Part shown: in pieces, positions 53,267-62,619 of the stretch | How positions within the stretch are numbered: position 1 is the stretch's first letter | Layout: every line of letters begins with the position of its first letter | From: an uncultured Acidimicrobiaceae bacterium | GTDB taxonomy: Bacteria; Actinomycetota; Acidimicrobiia; Acidimicrobiales; SZUA-35 | Assembly: GCA_947259095.1 (NCBI GenBank) | Contig: CAMYLA010000013.1 | Location: 1 to 64,000, forward strand | Length of the DNA stretch: 64,000 bases | Direction of reading: 5' to 3' | Program-made: the position numbers and the translations under genes | The notes under the pieces: generated by a model | Databases searched by the model: none | What the model was told of the DNA's origin: nothing | Seen by the model: only the letters and a program-made list of their open reading frames with translations

Positions 53267-54961
53267 TCAGCCGTGGCGGCGGAGCCAGGTCAGCACCGAG
53301 ATGGCGACCGCCTCCGGCTGTTCTGGCAACAGGGCATGGCCGGCGGCCGGAACCTCGACGACGGCAACCTTGCCATTGAGCTCGTTGGCCAGCAGCCGCG
53401 TGCTTTCCGCCGAGACGATGCGGTCCTCGGCCGGCCGGACGATCAGCGTGTCCACGACACCCCCGGACGCCCACGCTTTGGTCGGCGTGCGCTGTTGGGC
53501 TTCGAGTTGGGCCGATGCCAGGATCGGGTGCCAACCGTCGACCCACACTACCGGATCGTTGCCGGCGGCGAAGAAGGCCAGGGCCACCGCCTCGAGATGC
53601 TCCTCGACGGAGAGCTCGGGGATGAAGGTGCGGCGATGGGCGGTGGCCGGTTCCGGTTTCGGGGGTACGGGCCCGGGCGTTGCCAGCAACACCATGTTCT
53701 TCACCAGCTCGGGATGACGGGTGGCGGTGGCCCGCGCCACCTGACCCCCGAAGTCGTGGCCGACGACGGCAGATGGGCCCTTGCCGTTGGAGCGGATCAC
53801 CGCCGCAACGTCATCGGCCAGGTCGGTGAGGGTGATGTCGGCGACCGCGCCAGACGATCCGGACCAGCCCCGAGGCTCCGGCGACAGGACCTGGAACCCG
53901 GCCCTGGCCAGCCGATCGGAGAGCCCGGTGAAGTCATCGGCTCCCCGGCCCAACGAGGGCAGAAGCACCACCGGCGGCCCTTCACCCTGGACGGTGACCT
54001 GAAGCCGGCAGGCCGGGCCGCGAACCGACCGCTGGGAGCGGTAGTTGGCCTGCAGCTCCAGACCTCGGACCTGCGAGGCGAACGACTCCAACTCCACCAT
54101 GGCGTCGACCGAGGAGTCGTCGTTGTAGGTCTTCCACAGCAACCGGCCGATGAACCGGAAGGCGTCGACCAGGCGAGGGCCGACCGATGGGCCGACGTGG
54201 TTGCCTCCCTTTGTCAGCCGGTACTCATGGGAGATGCCGATGTCGAACAGGCATCGGTGGAGCAGCTCGGTGCCGTATTGGACGTGCAGCAGATCCTCGT
54301 CGCCTGCCTCCAGGTAGATGGAGAGGTCACCGGCGGCGATGGCGGTGGAGTTGGCGACCGCCAGCGACGTGGGATGGTTGGCCTTCCAGTACTGGTGGTC
54401 GAGGGGTTCGCCGAACAGCTTCCTGCGGACCCCCGGCGGCATGTAGACCCGATCTCGGCTCGGCACCCGGTCCCAGGTGAGGGCCGCTTCCACCGTCGGT
54501 TCGATGGCCACCACCGCCTTGAACTGGTCGGGGTATTTGAACGCCATTCGCAGCGCCCCCAGGGCCCCGACCGAGATCCCGCCGATCAGCAGCGGCCCGT
54601 CCGTGGCGCCGGTCTGTTCCCGGATGGCGGGGATGAACTCCTCGAGGAGGAAGGTCTCCCACAATTCCGAGCCGTCCTGGCGGTCGAGGTAGAACGACCA
54701 GCCGGCGCTCGGGGTAGCGACCACCATCTTCGGTAGCGAACGGTCGGCCCAGCAGGCGGCGAACTGCGACTTGCAGGTCTCGAGGAATCGGCGTGACCCG
54801 CCGCCGCCGTGGAGCCAGATGAGTACCGGCAGCTTGGTGGTGGAACCATCGGTTGCCACCAGCGTCGAGTACTCGACCGGACCCGGGACGCGTTCGGTCA
54901 GCAGTTCGCCGTGTCGTAGACCGGTCCCGCCGCTGCGCTGCCTGCCGTCGGTGCTCGCCAT
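53267..54961 (-). CDS. Double alpha/beta-hydrolase fusion protein
   Basis: 564 residues holding two complete alpha/beta-hydrolase domains. Domain 1 (~20-295) resembles esterase D/PHB-depolymerase-like esterases: LIWLHGGGGS (oxyanion strand), GGISVGALGALRM (nucleophile Ser in GxSxG) and KGGNHVGPS (His). Domain 2 (~315-564) resembles epoxide hydrolase/haloalkane dehalogenase-like proteins: VVLLPSLGRGADD, VVGHDFGGQVARA (nucleophile Asp in GHDxG) and PAAGHALLPEQP (His). A serine esterase and an Asp-nucleophile hydrolase in one chain is unusual. The substrates are unknown. Confidence 0.8.
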   Translation of the reverse strand: MASTDGRQRSGGTGLRHGELLTERVPGPVEYSTLVATDGSTTKLPVLIWLHGGGGSRRFLETCKSQFAACWADRSLPKMVVATPSAGWSFYLDRQDGSELWETFLLEEFIPAIREQTGATDGPLLIGGISVGALGALRMAFKYPDQFKAVVAIEPTVEAALTWDRVPSRDRVYMPPGVRRKLFGEPLDHQYWKANHPTSLAVANSTAIAAGDLSIYLEAGDEDLLHVQYGTELLHRCLFDIGISHEYRLTKGGNHVGPSVGPRLVDAFRFIGRLLWKTYNDDSSVDAMVELESFASQVRGLELQANYRSQRSVRGPACRLQVTVQGEGPPVVLLPSLGRGADDFTGLSDRLARAGFQVLSPEPRGWSGSSGAVADITLTDLADDVAAVIRSNGKGPSAVVGHDFGGQVARATATRHPELVKNMVLLATPGPVPPKPEPATAHRRTFIPELSVEEHLEAVALAFFAAGNDPVVWVDGWHPILASAQLEAQQRTPTKAWASGGVVDTLIVRPAEDRIVSAESTRLLANELNGKVAVVEVPAAGHALLPEQPEAVAISVLTWLRRHG

Positions 54962-55019
54962 AATCCCCGCATCATCTTAGGACGACCGACCCCACCACCC
55001 AAGGGCAATTTTCCGCCGA

Positions 55020-56096
55020 TTATCGACGCTGGAACGGGCCAGACCGATGCTCGTCGTGGCCGGCCAAACGGTCGAACACCGCTTGGCGGCCCTCCGCGCT
55101 CTGGGCCTGGATGAGGTAGAACATCGTCTCCCGACTCAATCGCTGCGCCGGATGGTCGAGCTGCATGGCGCTGCCCCCGACCGCGGCCAGCAGGGCCGTC
55201 GCCAGCCGCTGCACCGCCAGCAGCGTCTCGGCCCTGGCCGCTGCCACCTCGGTCAGCTCCGCGGTGCCGCCGTCAACGGCCTTGGCCTGGACCTCGGCCC
55301 GGTCGCCGACCTCGCCCCACCAGCCGGCGAGCTCGTCTACCAGCTCCGGGGCATGGTCGGCCAGGCAGGCCAGGGCCCGATCGCCAACCCCGAGGCAGAG
55401 CGGATTGGGCCGCGCCGCCAGGAAGCGGTCCTTGCGGGTCCAGCGATCGAAGTCGATGACGCTCACCACCATGTCGGCGTCGACCCGGTACCGGTCGAAG
55501 CGCAGGGCAACGGTCTGGGTTGCGCCATAGACCATCAGATCGAACGTTCTGGCCACCGACAGGCCCTGGCTGACCTTGCCCGGGACCAACGCCCACACCA
55601 TCCGGCCGTCGTTGGTGGCGGCCGCCACGCCGAACACCGCGGCGGTGCCCCATGAGGTGACCCAGGGGGCGGTGCCGTCGAGCACCCAGCCGTCACCGTC
55701 GGGCTCGGCCCGCAGCACCGGCGGGCCCGGCCGTCGCAGGTGGGCGTAGGCGATGCCGGCCAGGCTGTGGTCGACCAGGGCCGGCAGCCACCGGGCACGC
55801 AACGTTTCGTTGTCGCTGGCGGCCACCGCCCCCACCGTTCCGTGGTGCTGGGCGAAGGCGAAGCTGGTGGCGCCACAACCCGAGCCGAGCAGTCGCAGGA
55901 TTCGACGAACCGTCGACGGATCGAGGCCGAGGCCCCCTTGATCGACCGGCACGACCATCCCGTGGAGCCCGAGCTCGGCGATCGCCTCGAAGTGGTCGAG
56001 CGGCAGCCGGTCGGCCCGATCGACCGCCGATGAGGCGGGCCACAGCCGCTCCTCGACGAAGCGTTCGATGGCGGCCAGAGGCGCACCGTCGAACAC
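55020..56096 (-). CDS. Divergent acyl-CoA dehydrogenase-like flavoprotein
   Basis: About 358 residues with the acyl-CoA dehydrogenase layout: N-terminal helices (ERFVEERLWPASSAVDRADRLPLDHFEAI in parts), GLHGMVVPVDQGGLGLD, a middle beta domain (GWVLDGTAPWVTSWG) and C-terminal helices. The catalytic Glu region is not recognisable, so it could be a degenerate or hydroxylase-like member. It follows ald closely; GTG at 56096, 11 bases after the ald stop, is the most likely start, and reading from 56165 would overlap ald by 59 bases. Confidence 0.72.
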   Translation of the reverse strand: MFDGAPLAAIERFVEERLWPASSAVDRADRLPLDHFEAIAELGLHGMVVPVDQGGLGLDPSTVRRILRLLGSGCGATSFAFAQHHGTVGAVAASDNETLRARWLPALVDHSLAGIAYAHLRRPGPPVLRAEPDGDGWVLDGTAPWVTSWGTAAVFGVAAATNDGRMVWALVPGKVSQGLSVARTFDLMVYGATQTVALRFDRYRVDADMVVSVIDFDRWTRKDRFLAARPNPLCLGVGDRALACLADHAPELVDELAGWWGEVGDRAEVQAKAVDGGTAELTEVAAARAETLLAVQRLATALLAAVGGSAMQLDHPAQRLSRETMFYLIQAQSAEGRQAVFDRLAGHDEHRSGPFQRR

Positions 56097-56106
56097 CGGG
56101 GTCGGT

Positions 56107-57228
56107 TCAGAGTTGTTCGACTGCTCGGAGCGGATCGACGTAGTTAAGCCCAAGAACCCTGGCAACGGCCAACTCGGTGACCTCGCCTCCGCAGACGTTC
56201 AGCCCGTTTCGGAGGTGGGCGTCATCGGACAGCGCCTGCTTGGCCCCCTTGTCGGCCAGCGCCAGCGTGAACGGCAGGGTTGAGTTGTTCAGGGCGTAGG
56301 TCGACGTCCGGGGTACGGCCCCCGGCATGTTGGCAACGCAGTAGTGGACAACACCGTCGACCACGTAGGTCGGGTCGCTGTGGGTGGTCGGGCGGGACGT
56401 CTCCATACAACCCCCCTGATCGATTGCGACATCGACCAGCACCGAACCGGGGCGCATGGCGGCCACCATCTCGGCGGTCACGAGGCGAGGGGTCCTGTCA
56501 CCCTTGACCAGCACCGCACCGATCACCAGATCGGCGTCGAGCACCAGTTCGTTCAGGGCGAACGACGTCGAGTAGACCGTTTGCAGGGCGGCACCGAACC
56601 GGGCTGCCAGCTGGTCGAGGACCTCGATCTGGCGGTCCACCACGCTGACCTGGGCGCCGAGTCCGAGCGCCATCTCCACTGCGTTCTCGCCGACCACCCC
56701 GCCGCCGATGACCACCACCTTGGCCGATGGCACCCCCGGCACACCGCCGAGCAGCAGACCTGCGCCGCCCTGGGGCGCCTCCAGGGAATGGGCGCCGGCC
56801 TGGATGGCCATCCGGCCCGCAACCTTGGACATCGGGGCCAGCAGCGGCAGGTCGCCGTCGTCGTCGGTCACCGTTTCGTAGGCGATACAGGTCGCCCCGC
56901 TGGCGATGAGGTCCTTGGTCTGTTCCGGGTCGGGAGCGAGATGAAGGTAGGTGAACAGGATCTGGCCCTCCGACAGCATGGCCCGTTCGGCGGCCTGGGG
57001 CTCCTTGACCTTCACCACCATGTCGGCTTCGGCGAAGACCTGGGCCGGCGAGTCGACGACAGACGCCCCCTGGGCCCGATAGTCCTCGTCGGCGGCACCG
57101 ATACCGATGCCGGCGTTGGTCTCCACGATGACCTCGTGGCCCCGGGCGATCAGCTCGTACACACTGCCGGGTGTCAACCCGACCCGGTGCTCGGCGTTCT
57201 TGACTTCTTTCGGCACTCCGACTCGCAT
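56107..57228 (-). CDS. ald: Alanine dehydrogenase
   Basis: 373 residues, full length. [18 protein letters not shown] is the family start. Lys75 (VKVKEP) and His96 (TYLHLAPD) fall at the known catalytic positions, and the NAD fold [22 protein letters not shown] begins near residue 171. It interconverts L-alanine, NAD+ and water with pyruvate, ammonium and NADH. The ATG at 57228 has GGAGGG nine bases upstream. It is divergent from an Lrp/AsnC regulator 157 bases away, the usual arrangement for ald control. Confidence 0.95.
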   Translation of the reverse strand: MRVGVPKEVKNAEHRVGLTPGSVYELIARGHEVIVETNAGIGIGAADEDYRAQGASVVDSPAQVFAEADMVVKVKEPQAAERAMLSEGQILFTYLHLAPDPEQTKDLIASGATCIAYETVTDDDGDLPLLAPMSKVAGRMAIQAGAHSLEAPQGGAGLLLGGVPGVPSAKVVVIGGGVVGENAVEMALGLGAQVSVVDRQIEVLDQLAARFGAALQTVYSTSFALNELVLDADLVIGAVLVKGDRTPRLVTAEMVAAMRPGSVLVDVAIDQGGCMETSRPTTHSDPTYVVDGVVHYCVANMPGAVPRTSTYALNNSTLPFTLALADKGAKQALSDDAHLRNGLNVCGGEVTELAVARVLGLNYVDPLRAVEQL

Positions 57229-57385
57229 GTGCTCAGACCCTCCGCTCCGTTGCGTGGCCCCGGAACGAACCGGGGCCGGTGCTCCCACTGTAAACCACCG
57301 CTGGAGCCAGGCACTTGCGAATCTTGCTGGATCGGCGACCCGGAACACAATATTCTTGCTCAACGTCTCCCCATCAAGGCAGAAA

Positions 57386-57892
57386 ATGAGCACCATGAAT
57401 CTAGATGCGACGGATCGCTCCATCCTGGCTGCGCTGCAACACGACGGTCGGATCACCAACGCCGAGTTGGCGGCCACGGTCGGGCTCTCGCAGTCGGCGG
57501 CGTTGCGACGTACCCGCACGCTCGAGAAGGCGGGCGTCATCGAGAACTACGTGGCCCTGGTCGATGCGAAGTCGGTCGGGCGGGCCACCACCGTGTTCGT
57601 CGAAATCTCGCTCAGCACCCAATCGGAGAGCCAGCTCGACGATTTCGAGGCGGCGATCGTGGAGTGTCCGGAGGTGATGAGCTGCCACCTGATGGCCGGC
57701 GACTCCGACTACCTGCTCCAGGTCGCCTGCGCCGACGTCGGCGACTACGAGCGCATCCACCGGGACTGGTTGTCGAAACTGCCGGGTGTCTACCGGATTC
57801 GATCCAGCTTTGCGTTGCGGGCGGTCTGTCGCCGGACCGCCCTCGACCTCGACCCAGCCCGAGCGCGGCCGGGATCTACCACACCGCCATAG
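57386..57892 (+). CDS. Lrp/AsnC-family regulator (AldR-like)
   Basis: 168 residues. The N-terminal helix-turn-helix (MNLDATDRSILAALQHDGRITNAELA in parts; VGLSQSAALRRTRTLEKAGVI) is followed by a RAM ligand-binding domain (VEISLSTQSESQLDDFEAAIVECPEV in parts; GDSDYLLQVACAD). Lrp/AsnC proteins form octamers that sense amino acids. Being divergent from ald with a short shared promoter region, it probably regulates ald in response to alanine. The ATG at 57386 is used; a second ATG lies nine bases later. Confidence 0.92.
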   Translation: MSTMNLDATDRSILAALQHDGRITNAELAATVGLSQSAALRRTRTLEKAGVIENYVALVDAKSVGRATTVFVEISLSTQSESQLDDFEAAIVECPEVMSCHLMAGDSDYLLQVACADVGDYERIHRDWLSKLPGVYRIRSSFALRAVCRRTALDLDPARARPGSTTPP

Positions 57893-57980
57893 GCTCGCGG
57901 CGCCGGTGGTGTGACGGTTCGGCGACGCCCGGGGGATCGAACCCCATCGGTTCCGTCGGGCGAACCCTTCGGAAAAGGGC

Positions 57981-58010
57981 AGGGGCGAGAACCTAATGGT
58001 TCCCGCCCCT
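57981..58010 (+). terminator. Hairpin between lrp-type gene and flp
   Basis: AGGGGCG-A-GAACC and GGTTC-C-CGCCCCT form a 12-bp stem with one mismatch and a TAAT loop. It lies between convergent genes and could serve both. Confidence 0.6.
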
Positions 58011-58072
58011 TCAACCGGCCATGGTGGTGGTGGACGGCCGGTGTTGTCTGAATTGTGCCGTCGGCGACTCGA

Positions 58073-58255
58073 TCAGTTGATCGAGCTACCGATGGTGCTG
58101 AAGCTGTCGGCGGCTTCCCGTCCAAGGAAGGTGACCGCACCGATACACACCACGGCGATCAAGGCCACCAACAGGGCGTACTCGACCAGCGAAGCGCCAC
58201 GCTCGGAGGAAACCCGAGCCTTCAACCAAGCGGAAACGAACTCATAGTGAAGCAT
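58073..58255 (-). CDS. flp: Flp-type pilin (copy 1)
   Basis: 60 residues. A 20-residue charged leader ends in ...SSERG, followed by ASLVEYALLVALIAVVCIGAV. This is the Flp/type IVb prepilin pattern, with cleavage after Gly and Glu-Tyr at +5/+6. The prepilin peptidase TadV/CpaA and the tad assembly genes are not in the window. GGAGAG lies six bases before the ATG. Fifty of 60 residues are identical to copy 2 (59302-59484). Confidence 0.92.
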   Translation of the reverse strand: MLHYEFVSAWLKARVSSERGASLVEYALLVALIAVVCIGAVTFLGREAADSFSTIGSSIN

Positions 58256-58602
58256 TTGATACTCTCCAGGCACTCGAGGTGCGGTAACTTTTTTGATCCA
58301 TCGGGGACTTGCCCTCTCTTCATCGTCGGCAACCCCGGAGAGCTTCATAGGCCGCCCGGCTCTAGATCGGCCCATATTGGTGGCCATTCGGCCCCCATCC
58401 CGTCTCCCGGGTGTCCGGTGCAGGGCCCCAGACCACCTGGCTGACCAGCCTCCTGGCCGACCGGCTTCTGCACAAGTGGCCACCGTCTCGATCTAGGTTG
58501 TCTTCAGCCCGCTCGCGGTGAGCGGCCTCGGGAGCCACTCCCCCACTGCCAACCTCCATGAGCGGTGCCGGCTGCGGCCGGCCCAAGGAGGATGTGTCCG
58601 TC

Positions 58603-59247
58603 ATGGGCTCAGCCGAAGAACCAACACCCAACCACCCGCCCGACCGGCCCGCCGGCCGCCTCTGGGGCCAACCCGGTGATCCGCCGGCGGGCAGACCTGC
58701 CGATACCCCGATCGATCGTCCGATCCGTGCCCCCATCGATGGCCCCATCCACTCCCCCATCGATGGCCCGGCCGACACGCAATCCCATGTTCCGGCCGAT
58801 GCGCAATCGATCCTCACGTTTCGTGACGCATTGGGCATGGCCATGGAACTGGCCTACGAGTACGCCTTCGTGAACGCAGAGGCAATCCTCGACCAGCACC
58901 ATCGCCTGCACGATCTGATCGTGGCCGAGGGCATCGGTCGAACCATCGAGCCGGTCGTCGGGTGGCTCACCGACGCGGTCGGCCTCCGCTTCACCGATCA
59001 ACGGCTGGGATCGGTCGGGGTCGTTCTTGTCACGGTCCGCCCCTTCGACGTCGACGTCGTCCGGGAACAGGACCTGTTCCAGTACCGGCGGGCCGGATGG
59101 GCCATCGCCCAACGGGGCGCCCACCTGATCGACTGGCTGGAGACCGACGGCGACTGTTGCCGATCGTATGCCTACGTCACCTGCCCGGCCAGAGCCTGGG
59201 AATCCGATCCACCCGGCCATCGCCTGTCGGATGGCCGAACCTGGTGA
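58603..59247 (+). CDS. Unknown protein between the two flp genes
   Basis: About 214 residues, no recognised family. The first ~75 residues are Pro/Asp-rich with an imperfect repeat PIDRPIRAPIDGPIHSPIDG. The rest looks like a compact, soluble domain of mixed helices and strands (RDALGMAMELAYEYAFVNAEAI; GVVLVTVRPFDVDVVREQDL) and ends with several Cys. I chose ATG 58603 because AAGGAGG lies 11 bases upstream; ATG 58558 is in the same frame. It is on the strand opposite to the two pilins that flank it. Confidence 0.6.
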   Translation: MGSAEEPTPNHPPDRPAGRLWGQPGDPPAGRPADTPIDRPIRAPIDGPIHSPIDGPADTQSHVPADAQSILTFRDALGMAMELAYEYAFVNAEAILDQHHRLHDLIVAEGIGRTIEPVVGWLTDAVGLRFTDQRLGSVGVVLVTVRPFDVDVVREQDLFQYRRAGWAIAQRGAHLIDWLETDGDCCRSYAYVTCPARAWESDPPGHRLSDGRTW

Positions 59248-59301
59248 CGGTCCCGGTAAGGCCGACCTGTGGTCGGCCCGGCCGAGGGCGCTGAGATGTC
59301 G

Positions 59302-59484
59302 CTAGTTGAGCGAGCTGCCGACGGCGCTGAGCGAGTTCCCGACCTCCCGGCCAAGGAAGGTCACCGCGCCGATACACACCACGGCGATCAGGGCCACCAG
59401 CAGGGCGTACTCAACCAGCGAGGCCCCCCGCTCGGAGGAAACCCGAGCACTCAACCAGGCGTGAACAAACTCAACGTGAAGCAT
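59302..59484 (-). CDS. flp: Flp-type pilin (copy 2)
   Basis: 60 residues with the same leader, cleavage site (ERG/ASLVEY) and hydrophobic helix as copy 1. The differences are concentrated in the first 12 and last 13 residues. The ribosome-site region (TGCCTGGAGAGTAT read on the minus strand) is also shared with copy 1, so the duplication included the 5' leader. Confidence 0.92.
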   Translation of the reverse strand: MLHVEFVHAWLSARVSSERGASLVEYALLVALIAVVCIGAVTFLGREVGNSLSAVGSSLN

Positions 59485-59671
59485 TCTGCATACTCTCCAG
59501 GCAAGGCTCGACCGAGATCGGCGTCGATCGGGAACGACTTCTCTCAGTCTTCGACCCGGCATCATGGCAACTGGATAGGCCACCCTGCTCAAACCGCACT
59601 GGGCCGACCAGCCGGATCCGACGGCCGGGGCTGCACGGTCGCGCCCCCGTCGGGCACTGCGGCCGATGCGT

Positions 59672-61198
59672 TCAGCCCAGCGGACCCCACGCTCGCAGGC
59701 AGGTGCCGCTCGGCGAGCGTGGCACCGCCCGCCGGAAGCCGAACTTGTGGCGAAACTCCGAACCGATCCATTGCCAGACGCTGCCAGACGGTGCCTCGGT
59801 CCCGAGTCCCAACTGCGCAGCATCGATCACCTCGCCGCGGTGGCGAACCAACACCCGCTCCCCCCGATGGGTCAGCAGATACCGGTCCAGGTTCTCCACC
59901 GGCAACAGGAGGTCGTTGTCCACGTAGTACGACAGGCTGGAACCGTCCTCGGTCTCCACCAGCTCGACAACCGACGGCGCATCACCAACGCCGAGAGCGC
60001 CGATCAGGACATGGTTGGAAGACCCGTCGATCACCCGGAGGTTGGAATACATGTTGAACGCCGCCGCAGTGCGGATCTGCAGGTACGGTCCGAGCCCGAC
60101 CAGGACGGTGGCCACAATCACCGGGACCAGGCACCTCCTCACGCTCCAGCCGCCGACAAGGCCCGCCGGCCGCAGGGTCGGTGTCTCGGGCCGACCACCG
60201 TTGCCGGCAAACCGGACGACCCAGGCCCCGATGGTGACCCAGAGCATCAGCCACACCGGATAGGCCACGATCCAGCCTGGAAGCGGGGTCGCACCGGACA
60301 TGGCGATGGCGTGGAGACCAACGATCAGCGCCACGATCAGCGCACGCTCCAGGACAGGGCGGCACAGCAGGCGGGCGAGCCTGCCATCCAACAACGCACC
60401 GAACGTCGACGGTGTGAACAGGAGAAAGAGGGGCAGCAGCGTGGCCGAGAAGTCCCACACATGACCAACGGGATCGGCTGCCAGCACAAAATGGAAACCG
60501 AGCGCCAGGACCACACCGACCCTTCGGGACCGGGGCCAGGCCAACAACACCGGGATCGCCAGCTCGATCACCACCGTCGCCGTGATCACCCCCGGCGCCA
60601 GTGCGGCAATCGGCTCCCGACCGATCCCGACGGCCCCGCCCAGCGCCTCGCCGAACAACAGCGCACAGCTACGGCCGGGGTCGAAGAAGTCCCAATTGAG
60701 CTTGGACAGCGCAATGAAGCCGTAGGCCAGAACCAGAATCCACCGTCCGGCCGGGGCGACCAGCGCCGCCCACGAGGCGGGTCGGCGAACCACGGCGATC
60801 AGGATCGCAGCGGAACCGAGGGCCAGGAGAACCTCATGATTTCCCACAACCGGGGATTTGAGCCAGAACACCGCCAAATAGAGCGCCGCCATGGCCCCCA
60901 CGGCCCGGGCGGTCGGCCACAGCAGGGTCAGACCGGCCGCTGCCGCCAACAGCAGTTGCAGCAAACCGATCCGATCGCCGGCCAACAAGTGGCTGTCGTT
61001 CGCCGCAAGGTGCAACAGCATCGCAAGGGCCCACAGCGGCCCAAACCAGGCGCCCGCACCGAGCGTGGGCTCCACCATCGGAGCCCCATCAGCGGCGCCA
61101 TTGGTGGCCGACGATGCATCGCCTGCGGTCCCAGCCCCGCCCCCCGGGCCGCTATGGGGCCCGCCGGATGCCACCCGGCGGGGCCGGCTGGTGGTCAC
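59672..61198 (-). CDS. HTTM-like multi-pass membrane protein
   Basis: 508 residues. About nine to ten hydrophobic helices (for example LWALAMLLHLAAND, ILVLAYGFIALSKLNWDF, VGVVLALGFHFVLAADP) are followed by a ~140-residue soluble tail (SYYVDNDLLLPVENLDRYLL). FIALSKLNWDFFDP...SCA resembles the HTTM family related to vitamin-K-dependent gamma-carboxylase. Enzyme activity is not established for most bacterial members. Start: GTG at 61198; the first ~40 residues are a Gly/Ala-rich, probably disordered leader. Confidence 0.75.
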   Translation of the reverse strand: MTTSRPRRVASGGPHSGPGGGAGTAGDASSATNGAADGAPMVEPTLGAGAWFGPLWALAMLLHLAANDSHLLAGDRIGLLQLLLAAAAGLTLLWPTARAVGAMAALYLAVFWLKSPVVGNHEVLLALGSAAILIAVVRRPASWAALVAPAGRWILVLAYGFIALSKLNWDFFDPGRSCALLFGEALGGAVGIGREPIAALAPGVITATVVIELAIPVLLAWPRSRRVGVVLALGFHFVLAADPVGHVWDFSATLLPLFLLFTPSTFGALLDGRLARLLCRPVLERALIVALIVGLHAIAMSGATPLPGWIVAYPVWLMLWVTIGAWVVRFAGNGGRPETPTLRPAGLVGGWSVRRCLVPVIVATVLVGLGPYLQIRTAAAFNMYSNLRVIDGSSNHVLIGALGVGDAPSVVELVETEDGSSLSYYVDNDLLLPVENLDRYLLTHRGERVLVRHRGEVIDAAQLGLGTEAPSGSVWQWIGSEFRHKFGFRRAVPRSPSGTCLRAWGPLG

Positions 61199-61307
61199 CG
61201 CGGCCGCCGGGCCGGATGCACGGATTCTGAGTTCACTGCCACTCGTTCACGAGTCGGCACCAAGCGCCCGGAGCTGAACCTCTGGCCGATGCCCCATAGA
61301 CTCGAAC

Positions 61308-62306
61308 GTGATGCTTGCCGCTGACACCGCCACAGAGAAGTTCGTAGACCTGTCGGTTCCGTTGTGGGCCTGGGTGGTTCTGCTCGTCTCGGTGGTCTCC
61401 CTCCTCGCCCTCGACCTCTGGCGCCACCGCGAGGCCCACGCTCCCACCTTCAAAGAGGCCGGCCTCGAATCCACGTTCTGGGTGCTGTGCGCGCTCGGTT
61501 TCGCCGTCTTCGTCTTCGCCCAATTCGGAGGCCAGGCCGGCGGCGAGTATCTCGGGGTCTACATCACCGAGAAATCACTCAGCGTGGACAACGTGTTCGT
61601 CTGGGCACTGCTGTTTTCCACCATGTCCATCCCGCTCAAATACCAGCATCGGGTGCTGTTCTGGGGCATTTTCGGTGCGCTGACGCTTCGGGCGATCTTC
61701 ATCCTCATCGGCGCCGCGCTGGTGGAGCGGTTCTCGGTGGTACTCGTGTTCTTCGGGGTCTTCCTGATCTACACCGGATTTCGGATCATTCGCCATCGTG
61801 AGGGCGAGGGCGAGGATTCCACCACCGCCGGCTTGTCGCTGCTGCGGCGGTTCATGCCGGTGAGCGACCACTACGACGGCCAGAAGTTCTTCACCAAGAT
61901 CGATGGTCGCCGGGCCGCAACCCCGCTCTTCGCCGCCCTGGTGGTTGTCGAGGCCACCGACGTCGTCTTCGCCGTCGATTCGGTACCCGCATCGTTCGGT
62001 GTGGCCAACGACCCCTATCTGCTCATCTCGGCCAACGCCTTTGCCATCATGGGGCTCCGGGCCATGTATTTCCTGTTGGCCGACGCCCGGGAGCGCTTCC
62101 ACTACCTCTCCCATGCACTGGGAGCGATCCTGCTGTTCGTCGGGGTGAAACTGGTGGTCACCCCCTGGTACCACATCCCCATCTCCTACTCGCTGGGCAT
62201 CATCGTCGTGATCTTGGCCCTGGCCATTGGGTTCAGCATCTGGAAGGCCCGCCAGGTCGAAGGCACCGACTCCGAGCAACCGACCGGCAAACACGACCAC
62301 AGCTAG
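61308..62306 (+). CDS. TerC/Alx-family membrane protein
   Basis: 332 residues with eight to nine helices. Conserved features include YITEKSLSVDNVFVW (the acidic DN pair) and VVVEATDVVFAVDSVPASFGV, the hallmark repeated acidic motifs of TerC proteins. Members export Mn2+ or other metals and are linked to tellurite resistance or metal loading of secreted proteins. Start: GTG at 61308 immediately followed by ATG. It is divergent from the HTTM-like gene. Confidence 0.88.
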   Translation: MMLAADTATEKFVDLSVPLWAWVVLLVSVVSLLALDLWRHREAHAPTFKEAGLESTFWVLCALGFAVFVFAQFGGQAGGEYLGVYITEKSLSVDNVFVWALLFSTMSIPLKYQHRVLFWGIFGALTLRAIFILIGAALVERFSVVLVFFGVFLIYTGFRIIRHREGEGEDSTTAGLSLLRRFMPVSDHYDGQKFFTKIDGRRAATPLFAALVVVEATDVVFAVDSVPASFGVANDPYLLISANAFAIMGLRAMYFLLADARERFHYLSHALGAILLFVGVKLVVTPWYHIPISYSLGIIVVILALAIGFSIWKARQVEGTDSEQPTGKHDHS

Positions 62307-62619
62307 CGCGGTGGCACCAACGCTCGCTCCGGTTTCGGCGAGTCCATGGCGTTCCTGTGAGCGTAAGAGGGGCCACGAGGCTCGAGGGGCGCCAAAGGCC
62401 GACCAGACACCGCAGGGTCGGTGGTCGCGGCACGAGCGTCGGGCCCGCCATCACCGTCGGTGAGTTGCTCGAAGGCGGTCACTGCGAAACACTGGGATTC
62501 GAGGCCCGATCACCACCGAGCCCGGTCCGCAGCGGTGATGAACGGGGCTGCGGACGGCCGGAAATCGACCCCACGGAACCGTGGCGGTCGTCGGTGATCA
62601 AGAGTCGTGGAGGAAACCG
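62307..62619. other. Gene-free region before P450
   Basis: 313 bases without a gene. The one structure seen is GTCCGCAGC (62525-62533) pairing with GCTGCGGAC (62547-62555), a perfect 9-bp stem with a 13-base loop and no T-run. It may be a terminator for the TerC gene or lie in the P450 leader. GGAGG just before 62620 is the P450 ribosome site. Confidence 0.5.
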
